Below are positions 34,800 through 44,037 of a stretch of 64,000 nt of DNA, one piece after another. The position numbers and the translations under genes were made by a program. The stretch's first letter is position 1, and each line of letters opens with the position of its first letter. Source of the stretch: Streptosporangium lutulentum (GTDB lineage: Bacteria > Actinomycetota > Actinomycetes > Streptosporangiales > Streptosporangiaceae); the NCBI RefSeq assembly GCF_030811455.1, contig NZ_JAUSQU010000001.1:7440001-7504000 (forward strand). Reading direction: 5' to 3'. The notes below the pieces were generated by a model. That model saw only the letters and a program-made list of their open reading frames with translations. It was not told the origin of the DNA and did not search any database.

Positions 34800-35660
34800 C
34801 ATCGCTGGGGGTCCAGCACTTCATGGCAGGCTGACCCCTGTGACCCGCGGCTCCGACAAGACCTTCCCAAAGGATCACGCGATGGCCGTACTCATTTCAC
34901 GACGCCACGCCTCCACCAGCGGAAACACTTACACCACACCCGTAGACGCAACCCTCGGCCCCGATGCGCAGGTCTTCGGATCCGGCCCTGATGGGGGGCG
35001 TGAGGCGTCCTTCAACGGCCAGTTGACATACCCAGACCCGACCCCCGATGGGCCATGGCGCCGTGCCTTTGCAGTCCATCTGCCGTCCTGGTGCTGGACG
35101 TTGATTGGGTGATTGAAGGCAGCCGAGACGTTCTCCGTTGTGACGGCTGCCCGCACTGCGCCGGAAGTGACCACCCGCCCGTCAGTGATCAGCAGAGCGT
35201 GGGTCGTCGTGGTCGGCAGTTCTTCGAGATGGTGGGTGACGAGAATGGATGCGATGTCGGGATGGGTGCTGTCGAGCAGGTCGATCGTCTCAAGGAGTTG
35301 TTCTCGTGCGGCGACGTCGAGGCCAGTCGACGGTTCGTCGAGGAGAAGCAACCGTGGGTTGCAGATGAGGGCGCGAGCGATGAGGACTCGCCCGCGTTCT
35401 CCTTGGGACAGGGTGGGCCACTTCTCATCTGCCTTTCCCGCAAGACCCAGGGTGTCGATAAGAGAGTCGGCCTGGGCAAGGTCGCTGGGCTGAGGATGCC
35501 ACCTCAGCGGGGTCTCGATCGACCCGGTGATGCCCGTCAGGATGACCTCGCGGATGGTCAGCGGTGACCGCAGCGGATGACGCGGGTTCACATGGCCGAT
35601 TGAGCGGCGGAGCGCTTGCAACTCGACCCGGCCGAGTTGCTTGCCGAGGACGTGAACAGT

Positions 35661-35668
35661 TCCCGAAG
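35661..35668. repeat. Target-site duplication of the IS256 element, left
   Basis: TCCCGAAG, repeated at 37102-37109 directly outside the opposite end of the element. Both copies lie at the same codon phase of the interrupted ABC ATPase gene. Confidence 0.88.
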
Positions 35669-37101
35669 GAGCAATGATCGAAACCTGTGGATCTGCCGGG
35701 GAGGGGTGTACCTTCCCGGATCATCCGATGATGGTTTCGAGATAAGGCCGACGTTGGCGCGTCGGTCGGGAAGGCACACCCGTGCCGCTCACCGTAGTGC
35801 CCGAACCGCCCGCTGACGACAGCTCATCGACGGCCGCCGCCTCCTCGTTGATCGATGAGATCGTCCGTGAGGGCGCCCGTAAGATGCTGGCCGCCGCGTT
35901 GCAGGCCGAGGTGGACGCCTACATCGCCGCCTTCGCTGACGAGCGCGATGCGGCCGGTCGCCGTCTGGTGGTGCGTAACGGCTCCCATCAGCCGCGCGAG
36001 ATCCTCACCGCGGCCGGCGCGATCGAGGTCACGGCCCCGCGCGTCAACGACAAGCGCATCGACGAGCAGACGGGTGAGCGTCAGCGGTTCTCCTCATCGA
36101 TCCTGCCGGCCTGGGCGCGTAAGACCCCGCAGGTCAGCGAGGTGTTGCCGCTGTTGTACCTGCACGGCCTGTCCTCGGGCGATTTCATCCCCGCGCTGGG
36201 CCAATTCCTCGGCTCGACCGCGGGCCTGTCCGCGCCGGTGATCACTCGTCTGACCGAGACCTGGAAGGGCGAGCAGCGCGCGTTTGCCGCCCGCGACCTG
36301 TCCGGCGCCGACTACGTCTACCTGTGGGTCGACGGCATCCACGTCAACATCCGGCTGGAGGAGCACAAGCTGTGCCTGCTGGTGATGATCGGGGTGCGCG
36401 CTGATGGCCGCAAGGAACTCGTCGCGCTGAGCGACGGCTATCGGGAGTCGGCTGAGTCGTGGGCCGATCTGCTGCGCGATGCCAAAAGGCGCGGGATGCG
36501 GGCGCCGGTGCTGGCGATGGGGGACGGTGCGCTGGGGTTCTGGTCCGCGCTTCGGGAGGTGTTTCCGCAGGCCAGAGAGCAGAGGTGTTGGTTTCACAAG
36601 ATCGCTAATGTGCTGGGGGCGCTGCCGAAGTCCGCTCACCCCGCAGCGAAGAAGGCCCTGGCCGAGATCTGGAACGCCGAGGACAAAAACCATGCCCAGG
36701 CCGCGGTCAAGGGCTTCCAGGCCGCCTACGGCGCCAAGTATCCCAAGGCCGTGACCAAGGTGGTCGACGACCTCGAGGAGCTGCTCGCCTTCTATGACTT
36801 CCCGGCCGAGCACTGGGTGCACCTACGCACGACCAACCCGATCGAGTCGACCTTCGCCACCGTCCGGCACCGCACCAAGGTCACCAAGGGGCCCGGCTCA
36901 CGCGCTGCCGGGCTGGCCATGGCGTTCAAGCTGATCGAGTCCGCCCAGGCCCGCTGGCGCGCGGTCAACGCCCCTCATCTGGTCGCGCTGGTCCGCGCCG
37001 GGGCGACCTTCACCGGCGGCAAGCTCGTCGAACGACCCGACGACCACGTCCCATCCGCAGCCGCTTAAAAGATCTTGATCCACAGGTATTGACGATTGCT
37101 C
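35669..37101 (+). mobile_element. IS256-family insertion sequence, 1433 bp
   Basis: Ends are imperfect 25-bp inverted repeats beginning GAGCAAT and containing ACCTGTGGATC (left 35669-35693, right 37077-37101). It is flanked by 8-bp duplications, as expected for IS256. It carries one intact transposase gene and interrupts an ABC ATPase gene; the intact ends suggest a recent and possibly active insertion. Confidence 0.9.
35782..37068 (+). CDS. IS256-family (mutator-type) transposase
   Basis: A 428-residue protein. Mutator-type DDE elements are visible: VYLWVDGIHVNIR (first D), LAMGDGALGFWSAL (second D), the CWFHKIANVLGALPK signature and NPIESTFATVRHRTKVTKGPGS (E). Full length, no frameshift. 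Confidence 0.95.
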   Translation: MPLTVVPEPPADDSSSTAAASSLIDEIVREGARKMLAAALQAEVDAYIAAFADERDAAGRRLVVRNGSHQPREILTAAGAIEVTAPRVNDKRIDEQTGERQRFSSSILPAWARKTPQVSEVLPLLYLHGLSSGDFIPALGQFLGSTAGLSAPVITRLTETWKGEQRAFAARDLSGADYVYLWVDGIHVNIRLEEHKLCLLVMIGVRADGRKELVALSDGYRESAESWADLLRDAKRRGMRAPVLAMGDGALGFWSALREVFPQAREQRCWFHKIANVLGALPKSAHPAAKKALAEIWNAEDKNHAQAAVKGFQAAYGAKYPKAVTKVVDDLEELLAFYDFPAEHWVHLRTTNPIESTFATVRHRTKVTKGPGSRAAGLAMAFKLIESAQARWRAVNAPHLVALVRAGATFTGGKLVERPDDHVPSAAA

Positions 37102-37109
37102 TCCCGAAG
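37102..37109. repeat. Target-site duplication of the IS256 element, right
   Basis: TCCCGAAG, identical to 35661-35668. Confidence 0.88.
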
Positions 37110-37295
37110 TCGGGTGCGTGACTGCGCCGCAGAAGTCGAGAATGGTGCTCTTTCCGGCGCCGTTCGGCCCGAGTAGAGCCCAGTGCTCCCCCTCATGTAC
37201 GGCGAAGGTGATGCCGTGCAGGATCTCTTTGCTCTCGCGACGGAACGTCACGTCACTCAACTCCACCACGGGGAGCGGCCCAGACATCGCTGCCG

Positions 37296-37967
37296 TCATA
37301 CGAACGCTCCCTTCAAAGCTGCCAGGTGCGAGCGGCTGAACTCGGTAGCCGCCTGTGGGTCTCGGTCTGCGACGGCTTGTACAAGCGCCGTGTGCAGGGC
37401 GTGATCGGCCTCTTCGGAGACGAGAGGTCGAATCTTGAGCATGTCGATCATCGCGGTGCGCACGCGGGGGATGAACCCGTCGAACAGTTCTGTGAAGACG
37501 TCGTTGTGAGCGGCGAGGACCACAGCGCGATGGAAGCCCATGTCGGCGTCGACATGCTCATCAATGCTCTGCCCATCGGCACGACGCTCCATCAGCGCGC
37601 GTCGCATCGTTCGTAGGTCGGCGGGTGTGCGCCGCTCGGCGGCGAGGCCGGCAGCCTCGGCCTCGATCGCAATTCTGGCCTCGATCACCGACACGATGGA
37701 CGCTCGCCGTAGGACGGTATCGCGATTCTCGGGCACGTCGAGCGCGGTGACGAATACCCCGGAGCCTTGACGAGTGTCAAGAATTCCTTTTCCGGACAGT
37801 TCGCGGATCGCTTCGCGCAGGGTTGAGCGGCCGACGCCGAGCTGAGCCGCGAGCGTGGTTTCGCCGGGCAGCTTGTGCCCGAGCGGCCACTCGCCCGCTC
37901 GGAGGCGCTCCAGTAGGACGTCGGCAGCCTGCGCCGCCAACGGGTGACGCTGGACTGGTGATGGCAT
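37296..37967 (-). CDS. FadR-type GntR-family regulator
   Basis: A 223-residue protein. The N-terminal winged helix has LPGETTLAAQLGVGRSTLREAIRELSGKGILDTRQGSGVFV (~32-72). The C-terminal all-helical FCD domain has IEARIAIEAEAAGLAAERRT, a D-x-x-x-H pair in ADMGFHRAVV, and a further H in DHALHTALV, the metal or ligand site. The ATG at 37967 is chosen because it starts the conserved region. It was co-transcribed with the ABC ATPase and is divergent from the MFS exporter, with three related operator-like sequences between. Confidence 0.9.
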   Translation of the reverse strand: MPSPVQRHPLAAQAADVLLERLRAGEWPLGHKLPGETTLAAQLGVGRSTLREAIRELSGKGILDTRQGSGVFVTALDVPENRDTVLRRASIVSVIEARIAIEAEAAGLAAERRTPADLRTMRRALMERRADGQSIDEHVDADMGFHRAVVLAAHNDVFTELFDGFIPRVRTAMIDMLKIRPLVSEEADHALHTALVQAVADRDPQAATEFSRSHLAALKGAFV

Positions 37968-37978
37968 CGGCAACTTCT

Positions 37979-38090
37979 CTACTTGTCTGAGGTGATGGCT
38001 CCAGAGTAGTCCAAGGTTCTCAGCAGACGATACGTCTGAGGCTCCGAAAAGCGGGTGGCCCAAGCATGAAACACCTCAGCTTGTCTGAGG
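37979..38090. promoter_or_regulatory. Three operator-like repeats for the FadR-type regulator
   Basis: The motif TCTGAGG recurs at 37986-37992 (within CTTGTCTGAGG), 38035-38041 (part of the palindrome CAGACGATACGTCTG, 38024-38038) and 38084-38090 (within CCTCAGCTTGTCTGAGG, a 6-bp inverted repeat). Spacing is about 49 bp. They lie between the divergent regulator and MFS genes. Confidence 0.6.
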
Positions 38091-38322
38091 AGTTATTTCG
38101 TTCTACTGTGGCAAGCATCCCGGCCCACTACGTGACGCCAGCCATCTCGGCCTGGCCGTGATCACGAGCCGAAGCCACGTCTACCTTCGGTCAGCAGCGG
38201 CCCGGCAAGCCGATCGTCGTCAAGGAACCCAGCCACATGATTCTCAGCACCTTCATTCTTCAGAAGCGGTGCCGCCAAGCCCTGCCGGCCTGCGCCGACG
38301 CAACGACCAGGGCGGTGACGGA

Positions 38323-39570
38323 GTGGTGACGGCCGCTGTCGCCTTGCCGCGTAGCCGCCGCGCAAAGCTCTGGGTTCTGGTGGTGACCCACGGAGTCAAC
38401 GACTTCTACACCGGAGCGGTGGCCGCGCTCCTGCCGTACCTGGTCTCCGAACAGCACTACGACTACGCCGCCGTCGCCGGAATCACCCTCGCCGCGACCT
38501 CACTGTCGAGCATCGCGCAGCCGCTGTTCGGATACCTCAGCGATCGCTACCCGCTGCGCCCGCTGATCCTCATCGGGCTCCTCGCCGCCGCGGCGGGCGT
38601 CGCCGTCAGCGGCCTGACCGCATCGTCGTATTGGACGACCTGGGCTGCCGTCGCCCTGTCCGGCATCGGAGTCGCCGCCTACCACCCGTCGGCGACGATC
38701 GACGCGAAAGAAGCCGGAGGCGGGACCAATCGTTCGATGAGCACCTTCTCCGTCGGCGGGAACATCGGCGTCGCCCTCGCCCCGGTTGCCGTCGGTGCCA
38801 GCGTCGGCGTCCTCGGCCTGCACGCCACCCCGCTCCTGGCGATCCCCACCATCGCCGTCGCCGTCGTCTACCTGGCCGTTCACCGCAAACCCAGCGGACC
38901 CCTCGCGCACGCCGCGCCTGCGGCAGTCAGTAACGCCGCACCGACCGCCGGGGCCAAAGACGATTGGGGCCGCTTCGTCTGGCTGCTCGTGGTCGTCTCG
39001 TTCTGGTCCATCGCCTACGTCAGCACGACCTCGTTCGTGTCCCTGTATTCCATCCAGCGCTTCCACGTCACCGCGGAAACGGCATCGCTCGCCCTGACCG
39101 TCTTCCCCGCAGCCGGCGCCGTCGGAACCCTGGGCGGCGGATGGTTCGCCGACCGTTTCGGCCGCCTGCACACCATCCGCGCCGGCTACCTCATCGCCGC
39201 CCTCGCCGCCCTCGCGATCGTCCTCGCACCGAACACCGCGACCGTCGTCTGCGCGGCAGCAGTCCTCGGCTGCGCTCTGTTCCTCCCGTTCGCACCGCAG
39301 ATCACGCTCTCGCACGCCTACTTGCCGAAACACATCGGCACGGCCAGCGGCGTGACCCTGGGGTTGTCTCTCTCCCTCGGCGGCTTCCTCACCCCCGCGC
39401 TCGGAGCGCTCGCCGACGACACGACCATCCGAGCCGTCTTCACTCTCCTCGTCGCCCTTCTCGCGATCGGCTCCGTATGCGCGCTGTTCCTACGCGAGCG
39501 ACGAGACCGTGATCCTGTTGAAGCCTCACCGCGGCCGTCAGGCAGCTCAGAGGGAGAAAAAACGGTGTAA
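38323..39570 (+). CDS. MFS exporter, Fsr (fosmidomycin resistance)-like
   Basis: A 415-residue protein with twelve predicted membrane helices. It opens LWVLVVTHGVNDFYTGAVAALLPYLV, a pattern of Fsr-type MFS drug exporters, with the loop 2-3 motif GYLSDRYPLRPLIL and the second-half counterpart GWFADRFGRLHTIR. The start is uncertain: GTG at 38323 is used because the upstream open frame is polar and low-quality; GTG at 38326 is possible. It is divergent from the FadR-type regulator, which probably controls it. Confidence 0.88.
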   Translation: MVTAAVALPRSRRAKLWVLVVTHGVNDFYTGAVAALLPYLVSEQHYDYAAVAGITLAATSLSSIAQPLFGYLSDRYPLRPLILIGLLAAAAGVAVSGLTASSYWTTWAAVALSGIGVAAYHPSATIDAKEAGGGTNRSMSTFSVGGNIGVALAPVAVGASVGVLGLHATPLLAIPTIAVAVVYLAVHRKPSGPLAHAAPAAVSNAAPTAGAKDDWGRFVWLLVVVSFWSIAYVSTTSFVSLYSIQRFHVTAETASLALTVFPAAGAVGTLGGGWFADRFGRLHTIRAGYLIAALAALAIVLAPNTATVVCAAAVLGCALFLPFAPQITLSHAYLPKHIGTASGVTLGLSLSLGGFLTPALGALADDTTIRAVFTLLVALLAIGSVCALFLRERRDRDPVEASPRPSGSSEGEKTV

Positions 39571-39595
39571 TTCCCGATCAAGGAGGAAACACCTG

Positions 39596-39945
39596 ATGAG
39601 TACTGAGATCCAGGCATCCGTAGACATGGACCTGGAGGAGACCGCAGTGGCGCGGCGAGACGATCGTGAAGCGTCGGATCGGGAGCTGATGGCCAGGCTG
39701 GTCGGCCAGGCGCGGGCCGATGGACTGGAGTTGGTGGGCGAAAACGACCTGCTGGGCCGGCTGACCAAACTGGCGGGAGGAGTCGGCGCTGGAAGGTGAG
39801 ATCACCGACCGCCTCGGCTACGACAAGCACGATCCGGCTGGGCGCGGGGCGGGTAACTCCCGCAACGGCACCCGGTCCAAGATGGTGCTGACCGAGGTCG
39901 GGCCGGTGGAGATCACCGTCCCGCGCGATCCCACCACCTTTCGCC
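39596..39945 (+). pseudogene. Truncated, frameshifted IS256-family transposase
   Basis: The N-terminal part MSTEIQ...ENDLLGRLTKL continues after a frame change near 39778 as ESALEGEITDRLGYDKHDPAGRGAGNSRNGTRSK...LTEVGPVEITVPRD, then stops matching. Only about the first third of the gene is left. It is not closely related to the intact IS256 element at 35669. Confidence 0.85.
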
Positions 39946-40084
39946 CTGGTAGTCATCCCGGAGCGGGAGTGCCTTCGCTGGACGCCAGGGGCCCATGCGT
40001 CCAGTTCCGGACGCCGGGCATTGGGGACTCGCATGAGCGGGCGTGCTCACACGAGTCCCACGCGCGGCCGGTCGGCGTCCGGGG

Positions 40085-41014
40085 CTACTCGGGCAGGTGG
40101 TCCGTCCACTCGGCGACGATCGATGCGGTTCCGTCCATGAGGAAAAGCCGCCCTCCGCCTTGGGGAACATAGAAGTTCGTGTCACGCACCCACGAAGTCT
40201 CCGGATCGACGACCAACCTGACCTGCTCCGATGACAAGGAGACCTGCAGGCCATGCCCGCCCTCGACCGCACCGAGGCTCTGGACGTTCGGCAGCGAGGC
40301 GATCGCCCGGAAGGCCGCGGCACGGACCTCCGACGAGACCGGCACCTGGCTGATTAGGGAGGTCAGCGCTTCGAAGACGAAGTCGTTCCGGTCATCTGCG
40401 GATGGCTCGCCGGCGCTCGTTCTGATATCGCCGCGCCGCACACCATCGGCGATCTCAGTCCGCAACGCGGCCTGTAACGCGGCCGGATCAGTCGGCAACT
40501 TCCGGAGCTTCTCAAAACTTGTCTCGAGCGGCCCCAGCCGGAACGGCTGCGGCCCTGTGAAGTGTTGGATCTTTCCTTCTCCCTTCAGCCCCAGGCCCCT
40601 GATCCAGGTTTGACCGTTGCGCTGGAACCAGTACTCTTCCCGGCGCTTCTCGGAGACCCTGCCGTTATCGTCCTTGCGCGTCACCGTGACGTGCCAGTAC
40701 TTACCGGATCCCTCCGGGATCCGCTCTGCGATCGCGGCGGCCACGAGCAGAACCTGCCGGGCGGACTGCTGCTGCGCCGCGACCGGCGGGCCGCCGGGGG
40801 AGCCGGTGGGCAACGTCGCACCCGAGGCGACCACGACCGCGACGGCCGCAGCGACGGCGGTTAGTGCCAGACCGCCTGTCAGCCAGCCGATCCTGCGCCT
40901 ACGGACTGGGGTACGGCGCATCGCGTTCTGCAGCTGGTGTCGGCGGCGGTCGATCACGTCACGCGACGGCTCCGGCTTGGCCAGCAGGGTGCCGATCTCA
41001 TGCAGATCATCCAT
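40085..41014 (-). CDS. CU044_5270-type membrane protein paired with a sigma factor
   Basis: A 309-residue protein with a short cytoplasmic N-terminus (MDDLHEIGTLLAKPEPSRDVIDRRRHQLQ), one membrane segment (~45-67, WLTGGLALTAVAAAVAVVVAS) and an extracytoplasmic domain with 'YWHVTVTRKD' and 'LVVDPETSWVRDTNF'. The build matches the actinobacterial CU044_5270 family, usually encoded behind an ECF sigma factor and suspected of anti-sigma function. Its ATG overlaps the sigma gene by 8 bases. Confidence 0.8.
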   Translation of the reverse strand: MDDLHEIGTLLAKPEPSRDVIDRRRHQLQNAMRRTPVRRRRIGWLTGGLALTAVAAAVAVVVASGATLPTGSPGGPPVAAQQQSARQVLLVAAAIAERIPEGSGKYWHVTVTRKDDNGRVSEKRREEYWFQRNGQTWIRGLGLKGEGKIQHFTGPQPFRLGPLETSFEKLRKLPTDPAALQAALRTEIADGVRRGDIRTSAGEPSADDRNDFVFEALTSLISQVPVSSEVRAAAFRAIASLPNVQSLGAVEGGHGLQVSLSSEQVRLVVDPETSWVRDTNFYVPQGGGRLFLMDGTASIVAEWTDHLPE

Positions 41015-41630
41015 GGAAAGCCTCCTGATCGATCGCGTTGTGGAGCTTTTTGCGTGCCCGGCTGAGCCGGGAGCCGACCGTGCCGTAGGAGACACCGAGC
41101 GCCTCGGCCACCTCCTGGTGGCTGAGCTGACCCAAGGACACGAGCATGACGACGTCGCGTTCACCCTGGTTCAGTGCGGCAAGGGCCTTGACCAACTGCG
41201 GCTTCATGCGCTCGGCGGTCACCGAGCTGATGACGCGGTTCTCGTGGCTGTCAGGCACGGGCTCGACCCTCACACGAGCCAGTGCCCGGTAATGGCGCGC
41301 TTCCTTACGCCGATGCCGAGCCATCAGATTGGTGGCGATACCGAATAACCAGGGCCGCAGGCTGCCGCGTTCGGGGTTGAACCGTTCACGGTCACGGAAG
41401 GCCACGCAGAACGTCTCCGCGGCGATGTCCTCGCCCGCCTGCACGTCCAGGCGTCCGGCCGCATACAGGTAGATGTCGCGGAAGTAGCGGTCGTAGACGG
41501 CCGTGAACAGCTCTGGATCCCGCTGGAACCGATCGACAAGCTCGGCGTCATTCACCTGCTCGCGCATCTCGGCGGTCAAGTACTCGTCTCTCTCATGCGA
41601 GTGCCTCCGAGTGAGATGGTCAACTGTCAT
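41007..41630 (-). CDS. ECF sigma factor
   Basis: A 207-residue sigma-70 family protein. Region 2 spans ELFTAVYDRYFRDIYLYAAGRLD through GEDIAAETFCVAFRDRERF...PWLFGIATNLMARHRR. Region 4 includes LNQGERDVVMLVSLGQLSHQEVAEALGVSYGTVGSRLSRARKKL. It is co-transcribed with and overlaps the CU044_5270-type partner. A start a few codons downstream (MREQVNDAEL) is also possible. Confidence 0.9.
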   Translation of the reverse strand: MTVDHLTRRHSHERDEYLTAEMREQVNDAELVDRFQRDPELFTAVYDRYFRDIYLYAAGRLDVQAGEDIAAETFCVAFRDRERFNPERGSLRPWLFGIATNLMARHRRKEARHYRALARVRVEPVPDSHENRVISSVTAERMKPQLVKALAALNQGERDVVMLVSLGQLSHQEVAEALGVSYGTVGSRLSRARKKLHNAIDQEAFHG

Positions 41631-41923
41631 CTACTCTTCGCCACGAGCCCGGATCACTTTCCCGCGTCATCTGCGCGATATGACACTGGTCGGGAGGCCA
41701 AGGGCTGATCCACTCAGGAGGCCGTTCTGAAGCGGTTTCCCTCATCTGTGACCCCCGAGACCTGCGGACCGTCGACGATGCGCGAAAAACCGACCTTATG
41801 GTGACGACCACGCGAATACGCTGTGATCGCCCTTCTGACGGACACCCAACGAGCACGACACCAGAGCCTCCACCCAAACTGGGGGGCCACGATGATTCCG
41901 GACAGCCGCCTTATGGGCGTAGC
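41631..41923. other. Promoter region of the sigma operon
   Basis: About 290 bp between the sigma gene start and the end of an IS3 remnant. No gene or clear repeat was seen. Confidence 0.35.
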
Positions 41924-42318
41924 CTATGCGGCTGGTTGGGATGAAAGGGACTCGTTGAGCACTTCAAGCGGCGTCCGGTAGCCGAGCGCCGAGTGCAGGC
42001 GCCGCTGGTTGTAGAACCCTTCGATGTAGCGGATGACCTGCCGTTTCGCTTTGGCTCGGGTGGTGAAGACGAAGCGGTGGAGCCATTCGTTCTTGATCGC
42101 GGCGAAGAACGACTCGGCCATCGCGTTGTCATAGCAGACACCGGTGCGGCCGACCGAGCGACGGATTCCTAAGCCGGTCAGGAACCGGCCGAACTCATCT
42201 GAGGTGCAGTTCGAGCCGCGGTCGGAGTGGAAAACGGCGCCTGACTGGAGCAACCCAGTGCCGGCCGCCATCCGGATCGCGTCCTTGATGAGCTCAGTGC
42301 GGTAGTGATCAGCCATCG
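41924..42318 (-). pseudogene. C-terminal remnant of an IS3-family OrfB
   Basis: About 131 codons of a DDE integrase C-terminus, from ADHYRTELIKDAI through VFHSDRGSNCTSDEF, DNAMAESFFAAIKNEWLHR (catalytic E) to the stop. It is cut at its 5' side by the IS3 element beginning at 42319. Confidence 0.88.
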
Positions 42319-42349
42319 GGCCTTGGCCCCAAAATGTGGACACCAGCTG

Positions 42350-43240
42350 TCATGCGGCGAGCAGGACCCTATCGGACCGCTGCTCGTAGGTGATCGGGCT
42401 GAGGTAGTTCAGGCTGGAGTGCCTCCTTCGGGTGTTGTAGCGAGTGATCCACTTGAAGACCTCCAGGCGAGCCTGGCGGGCCGAGGACCAGCGTTTGGCG
42501 CCCTGCAGCGTCTCGCGTTTGAGAGTGGCGTTGAACGCCTCGGCGGCAGCGTTGTCCGCGCTTGTCCCGACGGCGCCCATCGACTGGCGAACACCGAACT
42601 CCTTGCACACGGCGGCGAAGTCGGCGGAGGTGTATTGCGCCCCGTGATCGGAGTGAAAGACCGCCCCGGCCAGGTCACCACCCCGCGTGGCGGCGGCTGC
42701 CCGCAGCGCGTCGGTCACCAGCTCGGTGCGCATGTGATCGGCGATCGACCAACCAGCCAGGCGACGTGAATGCAGGTCCAGCACCGTCGCGAGATACAAG
42801 AACTGTCCCTCACCGACGGGCAGATAGGTGATGTCGCCCACGTACCGCTGGTTCGGCGCGGCCGCGGTGAAGTCCCGCTTGATCAGGTCGGGCATCTTCT
42901 GATGGGAGGGCTCGGGCACCGTGGTGCGGACCCTCTTACGCAGATGCAGCCCGACGATGCCGAAGACCCGCATGATCCGCGCCACCCGCTTGTGATTGAC
43001 CCGCCGGCCCGCATCGCGCAGCTCGGCAGTCACCCGCGGGCTGCCGTAGGTGCCATCGAAGTCGGCGTGGATCTGCCTGATCTCCGCCGCGAGCGCAGCG
43101 TCGGCCGCCGTCCGCACCGCCCTCGCCGGTGTGGCGGCCACCCACCGATAGAACCCCGACCGGGAGACCTCCAGCACTCGGCACAGTCGCTTCACCCCGA
43201 AGGCGTCACGGTGATCGGCAACGAACTGGAAGCGACTCAC
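42350..43240 (-). CDS. IS3-family transposase OrfB
   Basis: A 296-residue DDE integrase: HTH_21 region YGSPRVTAELRDAGRRVNHKRVARIM, D in YVGDITYLPVGEGQ, D in VFHSDHGAQY and E in NAAAEAFNATLKRE. The GTG at 43240 overlaps the orfA stop (GTGA); frameshift-made OrfAB is also possible. Confidence 0.9.
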   Translation of the reverse strand: MSRFQFVADHRDAFGVKRLCRVLEVSRSGFYRWVAATPARAVRTAADAALAAEIRQIHADFDGTYGSPRVTAELRDAGRRVNHKRVARIMRVFGIVGLHLRKRVRTTVPEPSHQKMPDLIKRDFTAAAPNQRYVGDITYLPVGEGQFLYLATVLDLHSRRLAGWSIADHMRTELVTDALRAAAATRGGDLAGAVFHSDHGAQYTSADFAAVCKEFGVRQSMGAVGTSADNAAAEAFNATLKRETLQGAKRWSSARQARLEVFKWITRYNTRRRHSSLNYLSPITYEQRSDRVLLAA

Positions 43241-43554
43241 CAGTTCGTCTCCCCGGCGAAATACTTGGCCGCCCGCCGCAAAATCTCGCGCTCCAGCTCC
43301 AGTTCCCGGATCCGGGCCCGCAACTGCTTGTTCTCCTCTTCCAGCACGTTGCCGGAGGTTACCAATCCCGTCGGCGGCCTCTTCACCGAGCCCGTCTTCG
43401 GAGCAGTGCCGGCAGACCGCGCCTGGTGCACCCACAGGCGCAACGTCTCACGGTTGACGCCCAGGTCCTTGGCCACCGACGCGTACGTCCGCGACGGGTC
43501 CGACAGATACAACGCGACGGCGTCTGTCTTGAACTCAACTGAGTAGGCCTTCAT
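43237..43554 (-). CDS. IS3-family transposase OrfA
   Basis: A 105-residue protein: HTH MKAYSVEFKTDAVALYLSDP...VAKDLGVNRETLRLWVHQ, followed by a coiled coil (LEEENKQLRARIRELELEREIL). It overlaps orfB. Confidence 0.9.
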   Translation of the reverse strand: MKAYSVEFKTDAVALYLSDPSRTYASVAKDLGVNRETLRLWVHQARSAGTAPKTGSVKRPPTGLVTSGNVLEEENKQLRARIRELELEREILRRAAKYFAGETNW

Positions 43555-43629
43555 GGCCACGAGGAACTCCTTGGTCTCCAGATCTCTATGATCTGGCACT
43601 CAAGATGTCCACACCTCGGGGTGAAGGCC

Positions 43630-43960
43630 CCACCTCGATCACTTGGCGGGTCTTGTCGAGTTCGGCGCGCAGCCGCTCAACCTCGCCCTCCAGCGTGTCG
43701 ATCTTCTTATCGCGTGGATCGGCCTTGGGGCGGCCGACCGGCCGGGCCAGAGCCTCGCTCGCGCCATGGTCTCGGGCTGTCTTCCAACTGGAGATCAACG
43801 ACGAGTACAGGCCTTCCCGGCGCATCAGCGCGCCCTTGCCGGCCTTGTCGAGCTGGTCGTACTCCGCCAGGATCCGGGCCTTGTAGGCCGCGGTGTATCG
43901 GCGGACCGCAGCCCGCTCACGCACCTGCGGGTCAGGGATTTGCGGATCCAGCTTGCTTGC
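43630..43960 (-). pseudogene. N-terminal remnant of an IS3-type OrfA
   Basis: RRYTAAYKARILAEYDQLDK...LYSSLISSWK, then KKIDTLEGEVERLRAELDKTRQVIEV, is the HTH and coiled-coil start of a transposase OrfA. It is cut at 43629 by the nested IS3. Its right limit is set where the homology fades before the istA fragment. Confidence 0.75.
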
Positions 43961-44037
43961 TTCCACGAAGGGATGTCTCCTTCCCCGCCCTCGATACAGA
44001 GTTTTATGCCTACTTGCTACCTCTGTCCATTTTGGCA

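Larger units (their letters stand above)
34929..37299 (-). pseudogene. ABC transporter ATPase split by an IS256 element
   Basis: The 5' part (37299-37102) encodes Walker A GPNGAGKSTILDF and ends ...AVTHPTSG. The 3' part (35660-34929) resumes with TVHVLGKQLGRVELQALRR and carries the signature LSQGERGR, Walker B LLLLDEPSTGLD and the switch His in LVTHHLEE. Removing the IS and one copy of its 8-bp duplication joins them in frame into a 309-residue ATPase. Its ATG overlaps the stop of the FadR-type regulator (ATGA), so both were one operon. The signature and layout resemble molybdate/iron-type or general ATPases; no permease is nearby. Confidence 0.9.
42319..43629 (-). mobile_element. IS3-family insertion sequence (complete, nested)
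   Basis: About 1.31 kb with 24-bp imperfect terminal repeats GGCCTT..CCCC....TGTGGACA (42319-42342 and 43606-43629). It contains orfA and orfB. It interrupts an older IS3-type element whose OrfB tail lies at 41924-42318 and whose OrfA head lies at 43630-43960; the middle of the older element is missing. Confidence 0.82.
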
